Below are positions 52,624 to 62,600 of a DNA stretch of 64,000 nucleotides, one piece after another; the stretch's first letter is position 1, and every line of letters starts with the position of its first letter. The notes under the pieces are model-generated. The model did no database searches, was not told where the DNA came from, and saw only the letters and a program-made list of their open reading frames with translations. A program made the position numbers and the translations under genes. This stretch comes from Paracoccaceae bacterium (lineage in GTDB: Bacteria > Pseudomonadota > Alphaproteobacteria > Rhodobacterales > Rhodobacteraceae): NCBI GenBank assembly GCA_024742695.1, contig JANSXY010000009.1, positions 1 through 64,000 on the forward strand, in the 5' to 3' direction.

Positions 52624-53574
52624 TCAGTTGGATCGGCCCGATTGCGACACGACGAGACGTTCGGGAAACAGCCCCTGCGGCCGCCACAGAAGCATTCCCA
52701 CGATCACCGCGCCGATCATAACGAACTGGATCGACCCGGTGTACAATTGCGCCTCGATCGGCGCGAAGCGCGACAGCGCCCAGCCCGAACCGGTCCAGGC
52801 GCCCCAGATCAGCACGGTGCCCATGATCGCGCCGCGGTTGTTGCCCGCGCCGCCGACGATCAGCATCGCCCAGATCTGGAAGGTCAGCACCGGCAAAATG
52901 TCCTGCGGCGAGACGAAGGCGTAGAAACTGGCGTAAAGCCCGCCCGCCAGCCCCATGATCGCCGAGCCGGTGACGAAGGCCACCAGCCGCACCCGCGCCG
53001 GCCGCTTGCCGAGCGACCGCGCGGCGTCCTCGTCCTCGCGGATCGCGCGCAGCAGCCGGCCGAAGGGCGACCCCACCAGCCGTTCGAGAAACAGGTAGAC
53101 CGCGACCAGCAGGCACAGCACGAAGCCGAGGAAGGCGAGGTTGTAGAGAAACCCGTCGCCCAGCGCCGCCCGCAGCGGGCGTTCGAAGCCGCGGATGCCC
53201 TTGGCGCCGCCCGCCAGCCATTCCGCGTTGCGCATCAGGCTTTCGAAGGCGACCGCGACGCCGAAGGTGGCGATGGCGAGGTAATCGTGCCGCAGCCGCA
53301 GCGTCAGCGCGCCCACGGCCCAGGCCAGCAGCGCGGCCGCCACCATGCCGCCGGTCAGCGCCAGCGGATAGGCCAGCTCGAAGCCGCCCAGCTGCCCCTC
53401 CAGCGCCGGGCTGCCGAGGATCAGGGTTCCGTAGGCCCCGGCGCCGAAGAAGGCCACGACCCCGCCGTTGAACAGCCCGGTATTGCCCCATTGCAGGTTC
53501 AGCCCCAGCACCGCGATGGCGAGGATCGAGGCCACCGTGGCGAAGAACACCAGGTAGGAGATCAGCCCGATCAT
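52624..53574 (-). CDS. livM: ABC transporter permease, LivM type
   Basis: A 316-aa inner-membrane permease with about eight to nine hydrophobic helices and the LivM signature region 'LRHDYLAIATFGVAVAFESLMRN'; the coupling loop is 'FGRLLRAIREDEDAARSLG'. It pairs with LivH as the transmembrane channel. It overlaps livH by 4 bases (ATGA). The symbol denotes the family. Confidence 0.9.
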   Translation of the reverse strand: MIGLISYLVFFATVASILAIAVLGLNLQWGNTGLFNGGVVAFFGAGAYGTLILGSPALEGQLGGFELAYPLALTGGMVAAALLAWAVGALTLRLRHDYLAIATFGVAVAFESLMRNAEWLAGGAKGIRGFERPLRAALGDGFLYNLAFLGFVLCLLVAVYLFLERLVGSPFGRLLRAIREDEDAARSLGKRPARVRLVAFVTGSAIMGLAGGLYASFYAFVSPQDILPVLTFQIWAMLIVGGAGNNRGAIMGTVLIWGAWTGSGWALSRFAPIEAQLYTGSIQFVMIGAVIVGMLLWRPQGLFPERLVVSQSGRSN

Positions 53575-54482
53575 GCCCGCGCCTCGCCGAACAGCCCGTT
53601 CGGGCGCAGGATCAGCACCGCGAGGATCAGCAGGAACGGCACCGCCGGCGAGTAGCCCGAGGGCAGCACCAGCAGCGCGAGGTTCGAGGCGATGCCGACG
53701 ATGAAGCCGCCCAGCACCGCGCCATAGACGCTGCCGATACCGCCCACGATAGTGGCGGCGAAGACCGGCAGCACGAGATCGCGGCCCATGATCGGGATCA
53801 GCTGGTAGGACAGGCCGTAGAACACGCCCGCCGCCGCCGCCAGCATCCCCGCGATCACCCAGGTCGCGGCGATCATCCGGCCGAGATCGACGCCGTTGAC
53901 CTGGGCAAGCGCGGGGTTTTCCGCCACCGCGCGCAGGGCGAAGCCGAAGGTCGTGCGCGTCAGCACAAGGTGCAGCGCGGCCATCAGCACCAGCGCCGCG
54001 CCCAGCACGAAGACCTGGTCGGGCTTGACCAGGATCAGCGGGTCGCGCGACAGGATCACCGCGAAGGCGATGTCGCGCGAATAAAGCTGGCTGTGCAGCC
54101 CGAAGCCAAGCGCGATGAGGTTGCGCATCACCAGCGCCATCCCGAACGAGGCGAAGACCATCGACAGTTCGTTGCCCTTGTCCCGCACCCGCCGGAACAC
54201 CAGCCGGTCGATCAGGATCGCCGTCGCCCCGGTGAAGGCCATCGACACCACGATCGCGGCCAGCAGCGCCAGCGTCAGCGACAGCGGCGCGAGCTTGGTC
54301 GCGGCGATCGGGAAGACCGCGGCAAAGGCCTTATCGAAGACCAGCGCGGCATAGGCGCCGACCGAAAGAAGCTCGGCATGCGAGAAATTGGCGAACCGCA
54401 GGATATGCATGACCAGCGTCAGCCCGATCGCGGCCAGCGAGATGTAGGAGCCGGTCAGAATGCCGTCGACGAGGTTCTGCAT
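53571..54482 (-). CDS. livH: ABC transporter permease, LivH type
   Basis: A 303-aa permease with about eight helices. 'AAIGLTLVMHILRFANFSHAEL' near the N-terminus is the hallmark of LivH; the coupling loop 'TTFGFALRAVAENPALAQVNG' touches the ATPases. The ATG at 54482 overlaps the livF stop (TGATG), which sets the start well below the longest open frame. Confidence 0.9.
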   Translation of the reverse strand: MQNLVDGILTGSYISLAAIGLTLVMHILRFANFSHAELLSVGAYAALVFDKAFAAVFPIAATKLAPLSLTLALLAAIVVSMAFTGATAILIDRLVFRRVRDKGNELSMVFASFGMALVMRNLIALGFGLHSQLYSRDIAFAVILSRDPLILVKPDQVFVLGAALVLMAALHLVLTRTTFGFALRAVAENPALAQVNGVDLGRMIAATWVIAGMLAAAAGVFYGLSYQLIPIMGRDLVLPVFAATIVGGIGSVYGAVLGGFIVGIASNLALLVLPSGYSPAVPFLLILAVLILRPNGLFGEARA

Positions 54483-55213
54483 CACGCCGTCTCCGCCCGG
54501 CGGCCGCCGAGATAGATCTCTCCCACCACCGGATCGTCGAGAAGCGCGCGCGCCGGCCCGTCGACCTGGTTGCGGCCCTCGGCGAGGATGTAGCAATGAT
54601 CCGCGATCCCCAGCGCCGCCTTCACGTTCTGCTCGACCAGCAGGATCGTCACCCCCTGCGCGGCCAGTGCCTGCGCCATCTCCAGCACCTCCCGCGTGGC
54701 GCGGGGCGAGAGGCCGGCGGAAGGTTCGTCCATCAGGATCAGCCGGGGATCGGCGGCCAGCGCCATGGCGACGGCAAGGAACTGGCGCTGGCCGCCCGAC
54801 AGCGTACCGGCCTTGTCGCCCAGCTTCGGCGCCAGGGCCGGGAACCGGTCGAGCAGCGCCGCCAGCCGCCCGGACGCCCCCGGACCGGCCCGGCGCAGCG
54901 CCAGCTCCAGGTTCTGCCGGATCGTCAGCGTGCGGAATATGTTGTCGGTCTGCGGCACGTAGGCGATGCCCTGTGCGGCCATCCGGTCCGGGCGCAGGCC
55001 GGTGATCTCGCGGCCCTCCAGCGTCACGGTCCCGGCGCTGACCGGCACCAGCCCCGCGATCGCCTTGATCAGCGTCGACTTGCCCGCCCCGTTCGGGCCG
55101 ATCACCACCGTGATCCGGCCCCGCGCCGCGCGGATCGCCACGTCGCGCAGGATCGGCAGGTCCGGCACGTAGCCCGCGGTCAGGCCGCGCGTTTCGAGGA
55201 TCGTGTCAGTCAC
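54482..55213 (-). CDS. livF: ABC transporter ATP-binding protein, LivF type
   Basis: A 243-aa ATPase with Walker A 'GPNGAGKST', signature 'LSGGQRQFLAVAMAL' and Walker B 'LILMDEPSAGLSP', plus the H-loop replaced by 'LLVEQN' as usual in LivF. The start is probably the GTG at 55213, which lies inside the end of livG with GGGGG upstream; an ATG at 55237 would lengthen it by 8 residues without a good ribosome site. Confidence 0.88.
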   Translation of the reverse strand: MTDTILETRGLTAGYVPDLPILRDVAIRAARGRITVVIGPNGAGKSTLIKAIAGLVPVSAGTVTLEGREITGLRPDRMAAQGIAYVPQTDNIFRTLTIRQNLELALRRAGPGASGRLAALLDRFPALAPKLGDKAGTLSGGQRQFLAVAMALAADPRLILMDEPSAGLSPRATREVLEMAQALAAQGVTILLVEQNVKAALGIADHCYILAEGRNQVDGPARALLDDPVVGEIYLGGRRAETA

Positions 55214-55979
55214 CGGCCGGTGCCCCCAGGTAGGCATCCAGCAGGTCGGGATTGGCCCGCGCCTCGGCCGCGGTGCCCTGGAAGATCACCCGTCCCTCGG
55301 CCAGCGCGATCACCGGATCGCAGTGCCGCATCACGAAATCCATGTCGTGCTCGATGATCACGAAGGTCTTGCCGGCGCGGTTCAGCTCCTCGATCTTGCC
55401 GATCAGCGTGCGGGTCAGCGTGGGGTTCACCCCTGCCGCCGGTTCGTCCAGCAGGATCAGCTTCGGATCGCCCATCAGGATCCGCGCCAGTTCCAGAAGC
55501 TTCATCTGCCCGCCGGAAATCTTGCCCGCCGGATGGTCGGCCAGCGGCGCGAGGGTGACGAAGTCCAGCACCTCGAGCGCGCGGGCGCGGATCGCCGCCT
55601 CTTCGGCGCGGACCCGGCCGGGCGACAGGAACGGTCCGGCCAGCCGCTCGCCGGTCTGCGCCAGCGGCGCGAGCATGACGTTTTCCAGCACGCTCATCCG
55701 CGCGAAGGGCCGCGGAATCTGGAAGGTGCGGCCCAGGCCCAGCGCGAACAGCCGGTCGGGCGGCAGGCCGGTCACGTCGCGGCCCGCCAGGGTCACCGTT
55801 CCGGCGGTGGGTTTCAGCGCCCCGGTCAGCAGGTTGAACAGCGTCGACTTGCCGGCCCCGTTCGGCCCGATCAGCCCGGTGATCGATCCTTCGCGGATGT
55901 CGAGCGACACGCCGTCGACCGCCTTCAGCGGGCCGAAGTGGCGCGACAGCCCGCGGGTGGAGAGGATCGGCTCAGCCAT
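55206..55979 (-). CDS. livG: ABC transporter ATP-binding protein, LivG type
   Basis: A 257-aa ATPase. Walker A is 'GPNGAGKST', the signature is '[15 protein letters not shown]', Walker B '[13 protein letters not shown]' and the switch 'IIEHDMDF'. LivG and LivF together power the LivHM channel. It overlaps the end of the aldo/keto reductase gene by 8 bases, placing the transporter in that operon. Confidence 0.92.
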   Translation of the reverse strand: MAEPILSTRGLSRHFGPLKAVDGVSLDIREGSITGLIGPNGAGKSTLFNLLTGALKPTAGTVTLAGRDVTGLPPDRLFALGLGRTFQIPRPFARMSVLENVMLAPLAQTGERLAGPFLSPGRVRAEEAAIRARALEVLDFVTLAPLADHPAGKISGGQMKLLELARILMGDPKLILLDEPAAGVNPTLTRTLIGKIEELNRAGKTFVIIEHDMDFVMRHCDPVIALAEGRVIFQGTAAEARANPDLLDAYLGAPAGD

Positions 55980-57054
55980 CCGAGGCGCCCAGCACGCGGT
56001 CGTCGGGCCGCGTGTTGAGGTTGTACTTCATGATCCGCCCGTGCCGGCCTTCGCGATCGCCTTCCAGCCCGTAGACCGGGCCGGGCGGCCCCGGCGCCTC
56101 GGCCAGGATCGCGCCGATCCGGGCGCGGTCGGCATCGTCCAGCGCCAGATCGAAGACCTCCAGCATCCGCGGCAGATGCCGCGCATAGCGCGCCCCGACG
56201 ATCGCCGCGGCCACGCCGGGCCGGTCCAGCACCCAGCGGGTCGCGACCGAGGACAGGGCCACGCCGTGGCGGTCGGCCACCGCCTTCAGGGTTTCGAGAA
56301 GCGCCTGGAACCGCTCCCACGGCCCGAATTCGTCGATGATCAGCCGGTACTTCACCAGCGACCGGTTCTCGAAGGCGAAGCCGGGATCGGGCTTGCCGAG
56401 CCAGCCCTCGGTCAGGAACCCGCCCGCGAGCGTGCCGAAGCACAAAAGCCCAAGGCCGTTGGCCCGCGCCCAGTCCGCCAGCCCGTGTTCGGGCCGCCGG
56501 TCGAGCAACGAGTACTGAACCTGCGTCGACACCAGGTCATAGCCCGCGTCAAGGAACGGCCGCGTCTGGGCGATGTCCCAGTTCGTGGTCCCGAGACTGC
56601 CGATCTTACCCTTGCGCTGGCAGTCCTTCAGCACCTCGAAGGCGGCCACGGCGTCGCCCTTGCTCCGGTCCCACCAGAAGAACTGGACAAGGTGCAGCCT
56701 GTCGATCCCCAGCCGTTTCAGGGACCGATCGACGATCGCCTCGATCTCGTCGGGCCGGATGTCGGCCAACCGGCCCAGATCCGGCACCAGCTTGGTGTGC
56801 ACCACGACCCGGTCGGCCGCCTCGGCGCCGCGGCGGTTGCGCAGATCGGCGATGAAGGCGCCGATCATCTCCTCGACGCCGGTATAGATATCGGCGCAGT
56901 CGAAGGTGGTGATCCCGGCGTCGACGAAAGCCTCCATGTCGCGGATCGCGGCGTCGCGGCGCACCTCGCCATGATCGCCGGCCAGTTGCCAGCCGCCCTT
57001 GATGATGCGCGAGATCCGGTGGCCGGGGCGCAAGTCGGTGGTTTCGACGGTCAT
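55972..57054 (-). CDS. Aldo/keto reductase-fold protein with His-to-Phe change
   Basis: A 360-aa AKR-fold protein. The aspartate and tyrosine of the catalytic tetrad are D52 and Y57 (FDCADIYTG) and the lysine is K88 (HTKL). At the fourth position, where most AKRs have His in a 'QxHW' segment, this protein has F126 (VQFFWW). Such a change may weaken reductase activity or alter the reaction. It is a close paralog of the AKR half of the protein at 58193-59665, which keeps the histidine. It lies between the TIGR04076-like gene (ATGA overlap) and livG. Confidence 0.85.
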   Translation of the reverse strand: MTVETTDLRPGHRISRIIKGGWQLAGDHGEVRRDAAIRDMEAFVDAGITTFDCADIYTGVEEMIGAFIADLRNRRGAEAADRVVVHTKLVPDLGRLADIRPDEIEAIVDRSLKRLGIDRLHLVQFFWWDRSKGDAVAAFEVLKDCQRKGKIGSLGTTNWDIAQTRPFLDAGYDLVSTQVQYSLLDRRPEHGLADWARANGLGLLCFGTLAGGFLTEGWLGKPDPGFAFENRSLVKYRLIIDEFGPWERFQALLETLKAVADRHGVALSSVATRWVLDRPGVAAAIVGARYARHLPRMLEVFDLALDDADRARIGAILAEAPGPPGPVYGLEGDREGRHGRIMKYNLNTRPDDRVLGASDG

Positions 57055-57440
57055 CTGTCACCCTTCTGCCAGTAGGGGGTGCCACGGGCCTCGGGCAGGC
57101 CGGTCGTCGCGGCATGCGAAAACCAGCGCTTGCCGGTGCGGGCGATCCGGAACCGGCCGCCGCAATGCGGATCGGGGCAGGCGATTTCCGCATCGGTCGA
57201 CATCCAGTCGTCCGGATCGGTCATCCGCTGCTTGGCGGGCAAAAGCGGCAGGAGCGCCGCGAGCGCGTACATCGACACCCTTTGCCCGGCCTCGAAGACC
57301 AGCGACTCGCCCTCCACGCGGAAGCGTTCGCCCTCCACGTGCCGGCAGACGGGAATACGCCCGTCCAGGACCGTCTCGACCGTCAGATCGTAAAGCCAGA
57401 ACCCCCGTTCCGCGGGCGCCGGCCCCTCTTCCCCCTGCAT
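57051..57440 (-). CDS. Small TIGR04076-like protein
   Basis: A 129-aa protein with two cysteine/histidine segments: '[16 protein letters not shown]' and '[18 protein letters not shown]'. These resemble the uncharacterised TIGR04076 family, which may bind metal or a small ligand. The ATG at 57440 has AAAGGGG upstream; the frame can extend to 57470. It is the first gene of the AKR/ABC operon and diverges from the GntR gene. The function is unknown. Confidence 0.7.
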   Translation of the reverse strand: MQGEEGPAPAERGFWLYDLTVETVLDGRIPVCRHVEGERFRVEGESLVFEAGQRVSMYALAALLPLLPAKQRMTDPDDWMSTDAEIACPDPHCGGRFRIARTGKRWFSHAATTGLPEARGTPYWQKGDR

Positions 57441-57476
57441 GTCATCCCCTTTGGCAATCGGGACGCGCATTCGCTG

Positions 57477-57504
57477 TTATCTGTGATATGTTATCTGAAA
57501 TATC
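57477..57504. promoter_or_regulatory. Tandem 14-bp operator-like repeat
   Basis: Two adjacent copies, TTATCTGTGATATG (57477-57490) and TTATCTGAAATATC (57491-57504), identical at 10 to 11 positions, lie between the divergent TIGR04076-like and GntR genes. The first copy also matches TTATCTGTAATACA at 22197 near the other GntR gene. The region is AT-rich. This is a likely regulator binding site and promoter. Confidence 0.55.
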
Positions 57505-57541
57505 GATTCTGGAAAGCAGGAATCCGGCCGGGCAGAACCGC

Positions 57542-58189
57542 ATGGGACGACCGCAGATCGCGCCAATCGACCACTCCAAGCTGCGGGAAACCGCCTATTA
57601 CGCGCTGTGCGACGCCTTCACGCGCGGCGAATTCGCGCCCGGCGACACGGTCAGCCTGCGCGACCTTGCCGGCCAGCTCGGCATCTCGATGACACCGGTG
57701 CGCGAGGCGGTCCGCCGGCTTGTCGCCGAGGGCGCGCTGATCGACACACCCAGCCGGACGCTGGCGGTGCCGGCCTTCGACCTGCGCCGGATGGCGGACC
57801 TCAAGGCGGCACGGCTGGCGCTGGAATCGCTGGTGCTCGACCAGGCGATGGCCCGCGCCACGTCGTCCGACATCGACGCGCTGGAGGCGATCCTCGCCCC
57901 CGATCCGGCCCGCGTCCGGCCCGACCCCAAGCAGAACCACGATTTCCACTTCGGCCTCTACCGGCTGAGCGGATCGGAGGTGTTGCTGCCGATGGTCGAA
58001 GCGCTGTGGCTGCAATACGGGGCCTACATGAACCTGATCATCAACCACGAGGGCGCGCCGAAAGTGGATGAACACGTTTTCCATCGCCGCATCGTCGCCG
58101 CCCTGCGCGCCGGCGACGCCGACGCCGCCAAGGCCGCGCTGATCGACGATATCGAGCGCAGTTTCCGCATCCTGCTGCCGGAAAGCTGA
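57542..58189 (+). CDS. GntR-family regulator, FCD (FadR) subfamily
   Basis: A 215-aa regulator. The winged helix reads 'SLRDLAGQLGISMTPVREAVRRLVAEG', and the FCD ligand domain follows with metal-binding-like residues in 'QNHDFHFGLYRLSG' and 'EHVFHRRIVAALRAGD'. FCD regulators sense organic acids or sugars. The ATG at 57542 is preferred over one at 57488, which would lie within the tandem repeat. It precedes the AKR/RidA gene by 3 bases and diverges from the AKR/ABC operon, so it likely controls both. Confidence 0.87.
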   Translation: MGRPQIAPIDHSKLRETAYYALCDAFTRGEFAPGDTVSLRDLAGQLGISMTPVREAVRRLVAEGALIDTPSRTLAVPAFDLRRMADLKAARLALESLVLDQAMARATSSDIDALEAILAPDPARVRPDPKQNHDFHFGLYRLSGSEVLLPMVEALWLQYGAYMNLIINHEGAPKVDEHVFHRRIVAALRAGDADAAKAALIDDIERSFRILLPES

Positions 58190-58192
58190 GAC

Positions 58193-59665
58193 ATGGCGCA
58201 AACCCCCGAACGGATGCGCCTGGCCGACGGGCTGGAGATCTCCCGGGTGCTGACCGGGCTGTGGCAGGTCGCCGACATCGAACGCATCCAGGGCACGATG
58301 GACCCGGAGGCGGGCGCCGACCGGCTGGCCGACTACGTCGCCGCCGGGTTCGACAGCTTCGACATGGCCGACCACTACGGCAGCGCCGAGATCATCGCGG
58401 GCCGCCTGCTTGCCCGGCCCGGCCCACGCCCCGCGGTTTTCACCAAGTGGTGCCCGCCGCCCGGCCCGATGACCGCCGATGTGGTGCGCGCCGGCGTGCA
58501 GGAACGGCTCGACCGGCTGGGCACCGAGCGGGTGGACCTGTTGCAGTTCCACTGGTGGAGCTTCGAACACCCCGCCTGGCTGGACGCGCTGCACGAGATG
58601 GCGCGCCTGCGCGACGAAGGCCTGATCGGCGAGATCGGGGTGACGAATTTCGACGCCGCCCATGTCGCCCTGGCCCGCGCCGACGGCATTCCGCTGCTGA
58701 CCAACCAGGTGTCGTTCTCGCTTGTGGACCGGCGCGCGGCGGGGCCGCTGTCTGAGGTCTGCGACCGAACCGGCACACGGCTTCTGGCCTATGGCACGCT
58801 CTGCGGCGGCTTCCTGTCGGAACGCTGGGTGGGCCGGCCGGAACCCGCCGAGATCGCCGACTGGTCGAAGATGAAATACAAGCGGTTCATCGACGTCACC
58901 GGCGGATGGGCGGCGTTCCAGGGCATCCTTGCCGCGGCGGCGGACATCGCCCGGAGACACGGGGTTTCGGTATCGAATGTCGCGACGCGCTGGGTGCTGG
59001 ATCATCCCGCCGTCGCGGGCGTGATCGTCGGCGCGCGGCTGGGCGAGCGGGCGCATCACGCCGACAACCTGCGCCTGTTCGATTTCGCGCTGGACGATGA
59101 CGACCACGCGCGGCTGGAGGCGGCCTTCGCGGCCACCGTTCCGGTGCCGGGCGACTGCGGCGACGAGTATCGCAAGCCGCCCTTCCTGACCGCCTCGGGC
59201 GACCTGTCGCACCATCTCGACCGGATGCCGCTGGCCTTCGACGCGGCGCCGGTGCCGCACCGAACCGGTGCGCTGCGGGTCGCCGGCGGGTCGGAATGGG
59301 AGGATGTGGCGGGCTATTGCCGCGCCCAGAAGGTCGGCGACCGGATCGTGGTCTCGGGCACCACCGCCACGGCGGGGCGCGACCGGGTGGTGGCGCCGGG
59401 CGACGCGGGCGCGCAGGCGACCTTCGTGATCGACAAGATCCTCGCCGCGCTCGCCGCGCTGGGCGCAACCGCCGAAGACGTGATCCGCACCCGCATCTAC
59501 GTGGTCGACGAAGCCGACGCGCTGGCCGTCTCGCGCGCCCACGGCCGGGTCTTCGGCACGATCAAGCCGGCCAACACGCTGATCGTGGTCGCCGGGCTGA
59601 TCGGCGGCTACCGGGTGGAGATCGAGGCGGAAGCCATGCTGCGCGGGGCCGGGGCAGGCGGCTAG
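58193..59665 (+). CDS. Aldo/keto reductase fused to a RidA domain
   Basis: A 490-aa fusion. Residues 1 to ~325 form an AKR domain with the complete tetrad D57, Y62, K85 and H120. Residues ~360-485 form a RidA (YjgF) domain ('YCRAQKVGDRIVVSGTTATAG', with the conserved arginine in 'VIRTRIYVVDEAD'). A RidA domain would hydrolyse an imine or enamine, and an AKR would reduce or oxidise the resulting carbonyl, so the two may act in sequence. The AKR half is a paralog of the protein at 55972. It is co-transcribed with the GntR gene and converges on the RND gene; the stops overlap. Confidence 0.85.
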   Translation: MAQTPERMRLADGLEISRVLTGLWQVADIERIQGTMDPEAGADRLADYVAAGFDSFDMADHYGSAEIIAGRLLARPGPRPAVFTKWCPPPGPMTADVVRAGVQERLDRLGTERVDLLQFHWWSFEHPAWLDALHEMARLRDEGLIGEIGVTNFDAAHVALARADGIPLLTNQVSFSLVDRRAAGPLSEVCDRTGTRLLAYGTLCGGFLSERWVGRPEPAEIADWSKMKYKRFIDVTGGWAAFQGILAAAADIARRHGVSVSNVATRWVLDHPAVAGVIVGARLGERAHHADNLRLFDFALDDDDHARLEAAFAATVPVPGDCGDEYRKPPFLTASGDLSHHLDRMPLAFDAAPVPHRTGALRVAGGSEWEDVAGYCRAQKVGDRIVVSGTTATAGRDRVVAPGDAGAQATFVIDKILAALAALGATAEDVIRTRIYVVDEADALAVSRAHGRVFGTIKPANTLIVVAGLIGGYRVEIEAEAMLRGAGAGG

Positions 59666-62600
59666 CCGCCCACGGCCCTCGCCAGCTCGCGGTGCAGCCG
59701 GCGCTCCTCTTCCGCGCGCGGTGTCGAAAGGCCGGCGAGCAGACGGTAGGCCACCGGGGTCAGGTAAAGCGTCGACAGCGTCGCCAGGCCCAGCCCGCCG
59801 ACGATCACCCAGCCCAGCGCCGCGCGCGCCTCGGCCCCCGCCCCGGACGACAGGATCAGCGGCACGCCGCCCAGCACCGTCGAGGTCATCGTCATCATCA
59901 CCGGGCGCAGCCGAACGGTGGACGCCTCGAGGATCGCGGAGGCCACGTCCTGCCCGGCATCGCGCAACTGGTTCGCGAACTCGACGATCAGGATGCCGTT
60001 CTTGGCCATGATTCCGATCAGCATCACCAGCCCGATCTGGCTGTAGACATTCAGCGACAGGCCGGTCAGCACCAGCGCGAAAACCGCGCAGGCCAGGCCC
60101 ACCGGCACGGTGGCCATCACCACCACCGCCGAGACGAAGCTTTCGAACTGCGCGGCCAGCACCAGGAACACGATCAGGATCGCGAAGCCGAAGGTCACCA
60201 GCAGCCCGGCGGAGGTCTGGTCCAGCGTGGCGGCCTCGGCCAGCGGCACGATCCGGTTCTCCTCCGCCAGCACGTCTTCGGCCAGCACCCGCACCTCGGC
60301 CAGCGCATCGCCCAGCGCCAGCGCCGGCGTCAGCCCGGCGGTGATCTCGACAGACCGGTTCTGCCCCTCGCGCGCCAGTTCCGGGGCCACGGCGCGCTCT
60401 TCCAGCCGGACGAAGCTGGACATCGGCACCATCGTGCCGTCCCCGGCCTGCACGAAGACGTTCTGCAGATCGCCGGGGTCGTTCACCGGGTCCGAGGTCG
60501 ACAGCATCTGGATGTCATAGGCGGTGTCGTCGATGAAGACCGAGCCGACGGTGCGCCCGTCGAGCACCGCGCGCAGCGCTTCGCCCAGCCCGGCGATGTC
60601 GATCCCCAGGTCCGAGGCGCGGGTGCGGTCGATCTCGACGAACAGCTGCGGCTGGGTGGTTTCGTATTCCAGCCGGACCTGGCCGAAGGCCGGGTTCTCC
60701 TCCATCCGCTGCACCAGCGTTTCGGCGACATCGGCGAGCTGGTCGTAATTGTTGCCGGTGATCGCGAAGGACAGGCCGCGCCCCGCGCCGCGAATGCCCA
60801 GCGAATTGGGCTGGATCGCGAAGGCCCGGACGCCGACGACCCCGCGCAGCTTGCCGTTGATCTCGCCCACAATCTCGTCCTGGCTGCGGCTTCGCGCCTC
60901 CCACGGCGCGAGGGTGAAGACCATGAAGCCGCGATTGTCCGCGCCGAAGCCGGTGATCGAGAACACGTTGACGATCTCGCCCGACGCGCGCAGCGGCTCG
61001 ACCGCGTCCTCGATCTCGCGCATCTTCGCCGTTGTGTAGTCGAGCGACACGCCCTGCGGCGCGGTCAGCGACAACAGCGCCACCGACCGATCCTCGCGCG
61101 GTGTCAGTTCCTGCCGGATGCCGCCATACAGCATCGCCGCGGTGGCGGCGAACAGCGCGGCGACCACGATCACCACCAGCGGGTTGGCCAGGGCGCCGCG
61201 CAGCGTCCAGCGATAGAGCCGCGCCAGACGGTTGCCGAGCCAGACCATCGGCCCGCGCGGGTCGGGATCGGGATCGGCGGTCAGCATCCGGCTGGCCAGC
61301 ATCGGGCAGAGCGTGAGCGCCACGACGGATGACAGCAGCACCGCCATCGCCAGCGTGAAGCCGAATTCGCGAAACAGCCCGCCCGCCTGCCCCGGCAGGA
61401 ACGACAGCGGCACGAAGACGGCCGCCAGGGTCGCGGTGGTCGTGACCACGGCGAAGAACACCTGCCGCGTGCCCAGCACCGCCGCCGCCCGCGGCCCGAT
61501 CCCTTCGGCCCGCCGCCGCACGATGTTCTCCAGCACCACGATCGCGTCGTCGACGACCATTCCGGTCGCCAGCACCAGCGCCAGCAGCGTCAGGATGTTG
61601 ACGGAAAAGCCGACGATGTAGATCGCCGCCAGCGTCCCGATCAGGGCCACCGGCATCGTCAGCGCGGGGATGAACGTGGCGCGCAGGTCGCGCAGGAAGA
61701 CGTAGATCACCACCACGACGATCGTCACCGCCAGCGCCAGCGTCTTCAGCACCTCCTGGATCGAGCCGTTGATGAACACGGCATCGTCCGAGGTCACGAA
61801 GATCGAGATGTCGTCGGGCAGCGTGCGGTCGAGTTCCGCCACCACCGCGCGCACGGCGGCCGAGATTTCCAGCGTGTTCGACGTCGCCTGCCGGATCACC
61901 CCGATGCCCACGCCGGTCTGGCCGTTGGCGCGCAGCACCGTCTGGTTCGGCGCCGGGCCGAGGGTGACGCGCGCCACGTCGCGCACCCGCACGTCGCCGG
62001 CGATCACGAGCGACTCGAAATCGGTTTCCGAGGCGACGGTGGCGGTGGTGCGCACGCTGATCGACTGCCGCTCGCCCGAAAGGTCGCCGGCCGGCGCGTC
62101 ATAGGCCACGTCGGCCAGCGCCCGGCGCAGGTCGGCCAGCGTCAGGCCGCGGCTGGCCAGTTCGGCCAGGTCGATATCGACCCGGAACACCGGCTCGCGG
62201 TCGCCGTAGATCTGCAGGTCCGCCACCCCGTCGACCGAGATCAGCCGATCCTCGACCCGGTCCTGCACGATCCGGGTGAGTTCCTGCGGCGACCGGCCCG
62301 GCGCGGTGACCGCGACGCGAACCACCGCCTGGGCATTGGCATCGGCCTTGACCACGCGCGGCGCCTCGGCGCCCTCGGGAAGCTGGTTGAGGATCCGGGC
62401 TACCGCGTCGCGCGCATCGGTCGCGGCAACGTCGAGATCGACGCCCTCCTCGAATTCCAGCGTCACCCGGCTGCGGCCGTAACGCGAGTTCGACGAGATC
62501 GCCCGGATGCCCTGCACCCGGCCCACCGCGCCCTCGACGCGGCTGGTCACCTCCTGGTCGACGCTTTCGGGCGAGGCGCCGGAATAGTCGGTCGTGACGG

